A model generated the notes under the pieces. It searched no databases, was not told the origin of the DNA, and worked only from the letters and a program-made list of their open reading frames with translations. From Fluviibacter sp964387485 (lineage in GTDB: Bacteria > Pseudomonadota > Gammaproteobacteria > Burkholderiales > Rhodocyclaceae), in contig CAYLWV010000022.1 in NCBI GenBank assembly GCA_964387485.1, forward strand, positions 1 to 20,094: 20,094 nucleotides of DNA, given 5' to 3'. Shown here in pieces: positions 14,147-20,094 of this stretch (position 1 is its first letter; the number at the start of each line of letters is the position of its first letter). The translations under genes were made by a program, and so were the position numbers.

Positions 14147-15523
14147 TTACCAGTTAAAAAGTCGCTGTAAGTCGTTGAAAATTGCAAGAAACATCAGCGA
14201 TCCGAGCACTACGATACCAAAACGCTGAAACAAGGCCTGACGCTCGGCCGAAACGGGTTTTCCGGTCAGAATCTCAACCAAATAATACATCAAGTGCCCC
14301 CCATCGAGGAGCGGCAAGGGCACCAGGTTGATGACCCCGAGGGAGAGGCTGACAATCGCCAGAAAACGGAGAAATGCCTCCAGGCCGATCTTCGCTGTCT
14401 GGCCAGCGGCCGACGCAATACTGATCGGCCCCGAGAGATTATCCAGTGAAGCCTTACCAATCAGCATCTGGCCCAGCATGACCAGCGTGAAGCGACTTTT
14501 GTCCCAGGTTTCGGTCACGGCAGCGCCCAAAGCTTCTGCGGGACCCAGTGAGCGATGAATCCGGTAGGCATCCAACGCCTTACCCTGCGCCGGCGACACC
14601 CCTGCCCGGCCGATTTCCTGGCCTTGCTCCTCAATCGACACGGGCTGTAGATTGAGTGTCAGCACCTGGTTCTGGCGCAAGACAGTGAGGGAAACAACCT
14701 GCGCGGGATGCGACCGCACAATTTTGACAAAGGCGACCCAATCCTCAATCGGCTGACCATCAGCCGTTTGAATCAAATCACCCGTCTGCAGTCCCGCTTT
14801 TTCGGCGGCACTCTCCGCCTGAACTAGGCCGACCTGTGCCGGTAGCTGTGGCGACGCCAGACGAAATCCTAAGCCGGCCAGCGCTGTCGGACCAATCGCC
14901 AGATCGGCCGGTAATTTGAAGGTGATACCGCGATCAGCCGCGCCCGGCACGGGTTCACCATGATCGGTTGCAACCACCGCCAGCATGATCTCGTGCTCTT
15001 TGGAGAGCAGCTGCAGTAACTGCCATTGAGTTTGCGCCCAGGTCTGCACCGGCTCACCATCGACTCGCGTCACCAGATCACCGGCTTGGACACCAGCGAT
15101 CGCTGCGGGTGTGGCGGGTTCCGGCGCAGCCAGAATCGGACGCCATTCCGTCACACCACTCAGAAAAACAACCCAGTACAGCACAATCGCCAGGAGGAAA
15201 TTCGCTATCGGACCGGCAGCCACCATGGCGATGCGCTTACCCACCGATTGGGTATCAAAGGCATAAGGTCGATCTTCCGCAGACACGCGCTCACCATCAC
15301 GGGTATCCAGCGGTTTGACATAGCCGCCCAGCGGCCAGAGGCAGACGGCCCATTCCGTGCCGGATTGATCCCGGCGGGACCAGAGTGTTTTACCAAAGCC
15401 AAAGGCAAAACGCAGTACCCGCACGCCACACCAGCGCATGACCAGATAGTGCCCTAGCTCGTGGACGATCACTAGGAGGCCGATCGCCACCACAAAGGCC
15501 CAGAGCGAGTTCAGAAAATTCAT
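14147..15523 (-). CDS. rseP: Site-2 intramembrane metalloprotease RseP
   Basis: A 458-residue inner-membrane zinc protease of the S2P family. Motif HELGH (21-25) lies in the first membrane segment, and the second conserved segment has NLVPLPLLDGGHL near the C-terminus. Two periplasmic PDZ domains occupy about 115-300 (GVQAGDLVTRVDGEPV and AGLQTGDLIQTADGQPI). In the family it makes the second cut in anti-sigma factor RseA during envelope stress and clears signal peptides; neither rseA nor sigma-E is in this window. ATG 15523 overlaps the dxr stop (ATGA) and follows GGCAGGTG. Its placement directly before bamA is typical. Confidence 0.96.
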   Translation of the reverse strand: MNFLNSLWAFVVAIGLLVIVHELGHYLVMRWCGVRVLRFAFGFGKTLWSRRDQSGTEWAVCLWPLGGYVKPLDTRDGERVSAEDRPYAFDTQSVGKRIAMVAAGPIANFLLAIVLYWVVFLSGVTEWRPILAAPEPATPAAIAGVQAGDLVTRVDGEPVQTWAQTQWQLLQLLSKEHEIMLAVVATDHGEPVPGAADRGITFKLPADLAIGPTALAGLGFRLASPQLPAQVGLVQAESAAEKAGLQTGDLIQTADGQPIEDWVAFVKIVRSHPAQVVSLTVLRQNQVLTLNLQPVSIEEQGQEIGRAGVSPAQGKALDAYRIHRSLGPAEALGAAVTETWDKSRFTLVMLGQMLIGKASLDNLSGPISIASAAGQTAKIGLEAFLRFLAIVSLSLGVINLVPLPLLDGGHLMYYLVEILTGKPVSAERQALFQRFGIVVLGSLMFLAIFNDLQRLFNW

Positions 15524-16713
15524 GCCACACCTGCCAGCAGCGACTCGGCACACTGGCGTGCCCGCTGATCAACCGCCAGAACGGAGGCCAGATCCGTCAA
15601 GGGAGACTCCGGAATGGCGGCCAGTGTTTTACGGATGATTTCCGGAATCTCGAGAAAAGTGATGCGTTCATCGAGAAACGCTGCGACAGCCACTTCATTG
15701 GCCGCATTCAGAATCGCCGGCGCCGAACCACCCCGGGCCAGCGCTTCAAAGGCCAGCGCCAGACACGGGAAGGCCTCGGTATCCGGACTGGCAAAATCAA
15801 ACTGGCCACAAGCTACCAGGTCCAGCATACCGACGCCGGATGCAATGCGTTCCGGCCAGGCCAGCGCATGGGCAATGGGCGTTCTCATATCCGGGTCACC
15901 GAGCTCGGCAAGCACCGAGCCATCGACATACTGCACCAGGGAATGGATGGTGCTTTGCGGGTGGACAACCACCTGAATCCGGTCGGCGGATAATCCGAAC
16001 AGAAAATGTGCTTCGATGACCTCCAGCCCTTTGTTCATCAACGTGGCGGAGTCCACCGAGATCTTGCGACCCATCGACCATTTGGGATGACTGATCGCCT
16101 GCGCGGGCGTGACGTCGGCCAGCTGTGCACGGTTATAACCGCGGAAAGGCCCACCGGACGCCGTGAGAATAATGTGGCTGACCCCATGCGCTTGCGGGTT
16201 AGCACGGTAGTTTGATGGTAGCGACTGGAAAATGGCGTTGTGTTCGCTATCAATCGGCAGCAGCACGGCACCGGAGCGCTGGACAGCATCCATGAATACG
16301 GGGCCCGCCATGACGAGGGCTTCCTTATTCGCCAGCAGAACCCGTTTACCCGCTTCGGCAGCCGCCAGTGCAGATGGCAAACCGGCCGCACCGACAATGG
16401 CCGCCATCACGGTATCCACTTCCGGGCGCTGTACAACGGCATTCAGCGCTTCGGCACCGGTCAGGACCGTTGTCGCACAACCCTGCGCCAGCAAGCGGGC
16501 CCGCAAGGTCTCAGCGGCTTCCGGATCCACCACGACCACGATGCCGGGCTTGAACTGATGGATCTGTGATTCAAGCAGATCAATCTGACGCAATGCGGCC
16601 AGCGCAACCACCTGATAACGCTCGGGATGGCGGCTGATGACATCCAGCGTGCTCTGGCCAATGGAACCGGTCGAGCCCAGCACGACAATCTGCTGAGGCA
16701 TGCAGCGCGTCAT
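15520..16713 (-). CDS. dxr: 1-deoxy-D-xylulose 5-phosphate reductoisomerase
   Basis: A 397-residue enzyme that rearranges and reduces 1-deoxyxylulose 5-phosphate to methylerythritol 4-phosphate with NADPH, the committed step of the MEP isoprenoid pathway. The Rossmann motif VLGSTGSIGQSTLDVI is at 11-26. Active-site and metal blocks include PIDSEHNAIFQ, ASGGPFRGY and MGRKISVDSATLMNKGLEVIEAHFLF. Length is typical. The ATG overlaps the cdsA stop by 1 nt (TAATG), with GTGGGG just upstream; the next in-frame ATG (16701) lacks a Shine-Dalgarno. It supplies precursors for the UppS product encoded two genes upstream. Confidence 0.97.
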   Translation of the reverse strand: MTRCMPQQIVVLGSTGSIGQSTLDVISRHPERYQVVALAALRQIDLLESQIHQFKPGIVVVVDPEAAETLRARLLAQGCATTVLTGAEALNAVVQRPEVDTVMAAIVGAAGLPSALAAAEAGKRVLLANKEALVMAGPVFMDAVQRSGAVLLPIDSEHNAIFQSLPSNYRANPQAHGVSHIILTASGGPFRGYNRAQLADVTPAQAISHPKWSMGRKISVDSATLMNKGLEVIEAHFLFGLSADRIQVVVHPQSTIHSLVQYVDGSVLAELGDPDMRTPIAHALAWPERIASGVGMLDLVACGQFDFASPDTEAFPCLALAFEALARGGSAPAILNAANEVAVAAFLDERITFLEIPEIIRKTLAAIPESPLTDLASVLAVDQRARQCAESLLAGVA

Positions 16714-17528
16714 TAACGCCCCACGGCCAGAATGATCAGCAGCAGCGCCACCGGCAAAACGGACAACTGGCTGTCAATCCGATCCAGTACCCCCCCGTGC
16801 CCCGGCAGCAGCGCCGAGCTATCTTTCATATCGGACTGTCGCTTCATCAGGGACTCGAATAAATCACCGGCCACCGAAAGCACCAGGAGCAACAGCAGCA
16901 CCGGAATCGATAGTGCATTGAAAATACCGCCCACCTGATTCAGCACCACGGCATAGATCAGCATGCAGACGGCCGCACCCATGACACCTTCCCAGGTTTT
17001 TCCCGGGCTGATGGCCGGCGCTAGTTTGCGCTTACCAAATTTTTTACCGGCGAAGTAGGCACCGATATCAGCGATCCAGGGAACGGCCATGGTCGCCAGC
17101 AGCAACCAGGGCTGCGGCGGAATCGACTTCATCGATACCAGTGCGCACCATGCCGGGATCAGTAGAATCAGACCAATGACAAAATGCAGCGCCGGAAGAC
17201 GCAGCTCCCAGCGCTTGACCAGCCACAAAGGCACAATCAACAGCCAGAAAGCGGTCCCCACCAGTAAGCTGAGGCCGGTCAGCCAACCCATCACTATCAC
17301 GGGTGCGGCTAATGCGACTGCTGCCAGCGCATTACCAAAGACCAGCGCGAGAATGATACGGGTGGTGGGCGATGTGTAAGGCTGTGGCGTCATGCGCAGC
17401 CATTCCCAGAAACCGAGAGCAGCCAGCACCGAGCAGAACAGGATCCAGCTCCATTCCGGCAAAACAAACAGCACCAGTGCCACCAGGACGAGCAACACTG
17501 CCGCTGTTTTAATTCGAGTCATCAGCAT
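16713..17528 (-). CDS. cdsA: Phosphatidate cytidylyltransferase (CDP-diglyceride synthase)
   Basis: A 271-residue polytopic membrane enzyme making CDP-diacylglycerol from phosphatidic acid and CTP, the branch point for all membrane phospholipids. It has roughly seven to eight hydrophobic segments. The CdsA signature is at about 226-253: SLMKRQSDMKD followed by LLPGHGGVLDRIDS with its acidic metal-binding residues. The upstream DIGAYFAGKKFGKRKLAPAISPGKTWEG block is also family-specific. ATG 17528 is preferred because GGAAG lies 7 nt upstream; it overlaps the uppS end by 7 nt. The alternative ATG 17522 overlaps by 1 nt. Confidence 0.96.
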   Translation of the reverse strand: MLMTRIKTAAVLLVLVALVLFVLPEWSWILFCSVLAALGFWEWLRMTPQPYTSPTTRIILALVFGNALAAVALAAPVIVMGWLTGLSLLVGTAFWLLIVPLWLVKRWELRLPALHFVIGLILLIPAWCALVSMKSIPPQPWLLLATMAVPWIADIGAYFAGKKFGKRKLAPAISPGKTWEGVMGAAVCMLIYAVVLNQVGGIFNALSIPVLLLLLVLSVAGDLFESLMKRQSDMKDSSALLPGHGGVLDRIDSQLSVLPVALLLIILAVGR

Positions 17529-18346
17529 GAGGCATCTTCCTTGCCGGGGTTTTGCCCCTGGTGCGCAGCACGTTGCGCCGCTTCAATCTGGTCGCCCGTC
17601 TGACCGAAGCGACGCTGACGTTTCTGGAACGAACGAATCGCGGTGAAGAAGGCCTCTTCACCAAATTCCGGCCAGAGGATCGGTGTGAAATAGAGTTCCG
17701 AATACGCTAGCTGCCAGAGCAGGAAGTTGGAGATCCGCTCTTCCCCGCCCGTCCTGATAAACAGATCCGGTTCCGGCACGCCAGCAAAACACAGATAGGG
17801 TTCAAGATCCTGTTCGGTGTAACACCCCGCCTTATCGGGCGCGGCCAGCACCAGGGCATTGATGGCCTGCGTGATATCCCAGCGGCCACCATAATTGGCA
17901 CAGACATGCAGCGTCAGACGCGTATTGGCGGCTGTTTCAGCCTCTGCCTGGGCAATCATCGTCTGCAATTCCGGTGCAAAGCGGGAACGATCACCCACAA
18001 CGCGCAACCGGATACCATGCTCTTTGAGCTTGCCGACTTCCTGCTCCAGGGCTCTCATGAATAGCTGCATGAGCAGGCTGACTTCTTCGGGCGGCCGACG
18101 CCAGTTCTCCGAACTGAAAGCAAACAGGGTGAGATGGGCAACACCCAGTTCGAGACAGCGACGCACGGTGCTGCGCACGGTTTCCACGCCCTGCCGGTGC
18201 CCTGCAACCCGGGGCAGCAGACGGCGTTTCGCCCAACGACCATTGCCATCCATGATGATGGCGATATGGCGAGGGCAGACACCATCATGAACAGCAGGCT
18301 CAGCCGTGGGCTGAGCCTGTTTTTTGAACCAACGGATCAACGACAT
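17522..18346 (-). CDS. uppS: Undecaprenyl diphosphate synthase (cis-prenyltransferase)
   Basis: A 274-residue cis-prenyltransferase that extends farnesyl diphosphate with eight isopentenyl units to make the C55 carrier for peptidoglycan and O-antigen. The core starts at RHIAIIMDGNGRWAK with catalytic Asp33. FAFSSENWRRP and the diphosphate-binding FIRTGGEERISNFLLWQ block near the C-terminus are intact. The enzyme is somewhat longer than the E. coli one, with a poorly conserved N-terminal segment (about 8-25) and a polar C-terminal tail (EAAQRAAHQGQNPGKEDASC). The N-terminal segment is encoded by a perfect 11-bp inverted repeat that reads as a terminator on the opposite strand. ATG 18346 is the only plausible start and has a weak Shine-Dalgarno. 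Confidence 0.96.
   Translation of the reverse strand: MSLIRWFKKQAQPTAEPAVHDGVCPRHIAIIMDGNGRWAKRRLLPRVAGHRQGVETVRSTVRRCLELGVAHLTLFAFSSENWRRPPEEVSLLMQLFMRALEQEVGKLKEHGIRLRVVGDRSRFAPELQTMIAQAEAETAANTRLTLHVCANYGGRWDITQAINALVLAAPDKAGCYTEQDLEPYLCFAGVPEPDLFIRTGGEERISNFLLWQLAYSELYFTPILWPEFGEEAFFTAIRSFQKRQRRFGQTGDQIEAAQRAAHQGQNPGKEDASC
18295..18325 (+). terminator. Antisense intrinsic terminator inside the uppS 5' coding region
   Basis: On the plus strand CAGGCTCAGCC (18295-18305), a GTG loop and GGCTGAGCCTG (18309-18319) form a perfect 11-bp GC-rich stem followed at once by six T residues (18320-18325). This has the form of a rho-independent terminator but lies antisense within uppS codons 8-18. In the uppS mRNA the same hairpin forms about 28-52 nt after the start of the coding region, without a T-tract on that side. 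Structure is seen; function as a terminator is inferred. Confidence 0.55.
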
Positions 18347-18358
18347 CGCGGCGCCCGA

Positions 18359-18913
18359 TCAGATCTGCATCAGCTCTTTCTCTTTTTCGACCAGCATCTT
18401 GTCGACTTCAGCCACAAACTTGTCGGTCAGCTTCTGGACATCATCTTGGGCACGGCGTTCGTCGTCCTCGGAGATTTCCTTGTTCTTGAGTTGATCTTTC
18501 AGCGTGTTATTCGCATCACGACGCAGGTTACGAATAGCGACCTTGCCGTTTTCACCTTCGGACTTGACGACTTTGATCAGTTCTTTACGACGTTCTTCGG
18601 TCAGAGCCGGCATCGGCACACGAATCAGCTCACCCTGTGCCGCCGGATTCAGACCCAGATCAGAATCACGGATGGCCTTTTCGATTTTGGCAGACATCGG
18701 CTTTTCCCATGGCTGCACACCCAGCGTACGCGCATCGACCAGCGTGACGTTGGCCACCTGATTGATCGGCACCATGGAGCCGTAATATTCCACCATCACA
18801 TGATCCAGAATGCCTGTATGGGCACGGCCCGTGCGAATCTTCGCCAGCTCGTTCTTCAGGCTTTCAATCGATTTGAGCATTTTCTGCTCGGCATTTTTTT
18901 TCACGTCGCTCAT
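18359..18913 (-). CDS. frr: Ribosome recycling factor
   Basis: A 184-residue RRF, the standard length. With EF-G it splits post-termination 70S ribosomes. The tRNA-shaped protein has a three-helix bundle (N-terminal KSIESLKNELAKIRTGRAH and C-terminal LKDQLKNKEISEDDERRAQDDVQKLTDKF) and a small beta domain (about 31-105) with VEYYGSMVPINQVANVTLVDART. It lies 18 nt after pyrH and 12 nt before uppS, the usual pyrH-frr-uppS order. The Shine-Dalgarno (TAGGGT, about 9 nt upstream) is weak. Confidence 0.97.
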   Translation of the reverse strand: MSDVKKNAEQKMLKSIESLKNELAKIRTGRAHTGILDHVMVEYYGSMVPINQVANVTLVDARTLGVQPWEKPMSAKIEKAIRDSDLGLNPAAQGELIRVPMPALTEERRKELIKVVKSEGENGKVAIRNLRRDANNTLKDQLKNKEISEDDERRAQDDVQKLTDKFVAEVDKMLVEKEKELMQI

Positions 18914-18931
18914 GTTACAAAACCCTATCCA

Positions 18932-19648
18932 TCAGCAATAAACGAGTGTGCCTTCAGCGGCACCCATCACCACGCGCTCCAGGGCGCCCGGCTCAAAAAT
19001 GGAAAAAACGTTGATCGGCAGCTTCTGATCACGGCACAACGCAAAGGCCGTGGCATCCATCACCTTCAGATCCTTCTGGATCGCTTCGTCAAAAGAAATC
19101 GTTGCATACTTGGTCGCCAACGGATCCTTCTTGGGATCAGCGGTATAGATACCATCCACCTTAGTGGCCTTGAGCACGATCTCGGCGCCAATTTCAGCAC
19201 CACGCAGCGCTGCAGCGGTATCCGTTGTAAAGAACGGATTGCCGGTACCGGCAGCGAAGATCACGATACGACCCTGCTCCAGATAACGAATCGCCTTGCC
19301 GCGGACATACGGCTCTACCACTTGCTGGATATCCAGTGCGGACTGCACACGCACCGGCAAACCGGCCAGACGCATCGCATCCTGCAGCGCCAAGCTGTTC
19401 ATGACCGTGGCCAGCATGCCCATATAGTCAGCCTGCGCACGATCCATGCCGGAAGCAGAAGCCGCGACACCGCGGAAAATATTACCGCCACCGATCACGA
19501 CCCCCATCTGGACACCCAGATCGGCGACTTTCTTGATTTCTGCGACGATGCCAGTAATCGTCTGACGATTGATGCCGTAGGCATCATCACCCATCAATGC
19601 TTCTCCGGACAGCTTGAGCAATATGCGTTTGTATTTCGGCGTTGCCAT
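18932..19648 (-). CDS. pyrH: Uridylate kinase (UMP kinase)
   Basis: A 238-residue bacterial UMP kinase of the amino-acid kinase fold, a hexamer that phosphorylates UMP to UDP with ATP. Family blocks seen: KRILLKLSGEALMG (7-20), GVVIGGGNIFRGV for substrate binding, and the KVDGIYTADPKKDP block. ATG 19648 begins the family N-terminus (MATPKYKRILLKLSGEA) and has AAAGG just upstream; longer in-frame extension would run into the hairpin region after tsf. It is the second visible gene of the large minus-strand cluster, 84 nt after tsf, the largest gap in that cluster. Confidence 0.97.
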   Translation of the reverse strand: MATPKYKRILLKLSGEALMGDDAYGINRQTITGIVAEIKKVADLGVQMGVVIGGGNIFRGVAASASGMDRAQADYMGMLATVMNSLALQDAMRLAGLPVRVQSALDIQQVVEPYVRGKAIRYLEQGRIVIFAAGTGNPFFTTDTAAALRGAEIGAEIVLKATKVDGIYTADPKKDPLATKYATISFDEAIQKDLKVMDATAFALCRDQKLPINVFSIFEPGALERVVMGAAEGTLVYC

Positions 19649-19690
19649 AGTAAGACCTTTCAATACAGAAATGCGTGCTTCAAGAATCCG

Positions 19691-19720
19691 GTGGGTCGCA
19701 CCAACCCGGCGCGACCCCAC
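19691..19720 (-). promoter_or_regulatory. Stable hairpin in the tsf-pyrH intergenic region
   Basis: In the minus-strand transcript GTGGGGTCGC pairs with GCGACCCAC with a single bulged G. A G-U and two G-C pairs extend the helix inwards to a 5-nt loop. It starts 12 nt after the tsf stop. Only a short ATTCTT follows, so it lacks a proper U-tract. It is better read as an attenuator or mRNA-stabilising/processing element than a terminator. Confidence 0.45.
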
Positions 19721-19732
19721 TCAGAACGAGAT

Positions 19733-20094
19733 TTACTTCTTTGCAGCAGCGGCAGCAGCCTGTTGAGCCGCCACTTCGGCAGCGAAGTCATCGACTTTCT
19801 TCTCGATGCCTTCACCAACGATGAACAGCGTGAAGCCCTTGATCTGGGCGTTCTTCTGCTTGAGCAGTTGCTCGATCGTCTGCTTGCCGTCTTCAGCCTT
19901 CACGAAAACCTGACCCATCAGGGTGACTTCCTTCAGGAACTTCTGCACGGTGCCTTCAACCATCTTGGCCACGATATCAGCCGGCTTGCCCGATTCGGCG
20001 GCCTTTTCGGTCGCAATACGGCGCTCAGTTTCGATCAGTGCAGCATCAACACCCGAGGCGTCCAGCGACTTCGGCTTGTTGGCGGCAATGTGCA
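19733..20094 (-). CDS. tsf: Elongation factor Ts, C-terminal part (partial)
   Basis: The frame is open to the right edge of the window, so only the last 120 codons of tsf are present and the start lies outside. EF-Ts exchanges GDP for GTP on EF-Tu. The visible part has HIAANKPKSLDASGVD, then the ERRIATEKAAESGKPADIVAKMVEGTVQKFLKEVTLMGQVFV block and the C-terminal QTIEQLLKQKNAQIKGFTLFIVGEGIEKKVDDFAAEVA, all typical. It ends in an alanine-rich tail with two lysines. rpsB is expected upstream beyond the window; pyrH follows after an 84-nt gap containing a hairpin. Confidence 0.95.
   Translation of the reverse strand, partial: HIAANKPKSLDASGVDAALIETERRIATEKAAESGKPADIVAKMVEGTVQKFLKEVTLMGQVFVKAEDGKQTIEQLLKQKNAQIKGFTLFIVGEGIEKKVDDFAAEVAAQQAAAAAAKK

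Noticed and set aside
14143..14187. An upstream start for bamA at 14187
   Set aside because: It would overlap the rseP end by 41 nt and add residues before an already complete basic signal-peptide start. ATG 14142, 4 nt after the rseP stop, is more economical.
18295..18325. A six-A run followed by a hairpin in uppS as a programmed -1 frameshift site
   Set aside because: In frame the codons are TTC AAA AAA CAG, not the X-XXY-YYZ register, and the hairpin begins directly after the A-run without the usual 5-8 nt spacer. The downstream zero frame encodes a complete UppS.
18875..18901. A second antisense terminator-like element near the frr start (GAGCA/TGCTC, then eight T)
   Set aside because: The stem is only 5 bp and is separated from the T-run by several bases, so it is too weak to call.
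1..20094. Neisserial DNA uptake sequence (GCCGTCTGAA), considered as a clade marker
   Set aside because: I did not find an exact copy while reading the window, so it gives no support for a Neisseria-type uptake dialect. Variant forms were not ruled out.

Overview
The window is a dense, essential stretch of chromosome from a Gram-negative proteobacterium, most likely a betaproteobacterium. The evidence is the gene order: tsf-pyrH-frr-uppS-cdsA-dxr-rseP-bamA-skp-lpxD-fabZ-lpxA-lpxB-rnhB-SpoU methyltransferase, followed by ppsR and ppsA, with ratA-rnfH and smpB close by. Genus cannot be read from the sequence. I saw no insertion sequence, prophage, CRISPR array, tRNA or rRNA, and no stretch above 300 bases without a gene.

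Layout. (1) 1-2109: the tail of an unidentified plus-strand gene, then ratA-rnfH on the minus strand. Divergent from ratA is smpB, followed closely by a TRIC/UPF0126 membrane protein gene. (2) 2107-6358: a PEP synthase module. ppsA and an upstream GntR/FadR-subfamily regulator lie on the minus strand, and ppsR, the kinase/phosphorylase that controls PEP synthase, is divergent. The 195-bp divergent region carries a perfect 17-bp PdhR/LldR-type operator (5365-5381) and a second close match (5472-5488). (3) 6355-20094: fifteen consecutive minus-strand genes, read from the right edge. They cover translation elongation and recycling (tsf, frr), UMP synthesis (pyrH), undecaprenyl and phospholipid precursors (uppS, cdsA), isoprenoid synthesis (dxr), envelope stress proteolysis (rseP), outer-membrane protein assembly (bamA, skp), lipid A synthesis with its fatty-acid dehydratase (lpxD, fabZ, lpxA, lpxB), RNase HII and a 2'-O-methyltransferase.

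How the genes work together. The large cluster is an envelope-building operon: isoprenoid and undecaprenyl carriers, phospholipid and lipid A synthesis, and the BAM/Skp machinery are physically linked, with many 1-13 nt overlaps or very short gaps. The ppsA module balances pyruvate against PEP. PpsA makes PEP, PpsR switches PpsA on or off at the Thr-Cys-His site, and the GntR regulator probably senses pyruvate or lactate and controls both transcription units.

The gene content is conventional. The most notable non-gene signals are a near-ideal intrinsic terminator on the plus strand, antisense inside the 5' end of uppS (18295-18325), and the paired GntR operators. Smaller points are a substituted metal-ligand position in the GntR protein, a possibly leaderless ppsR, palindromes near smpB and at the ppsA stop, and convergent genes whose stop codons overlap. 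I did not find a convincing undescribed multi-gene system.
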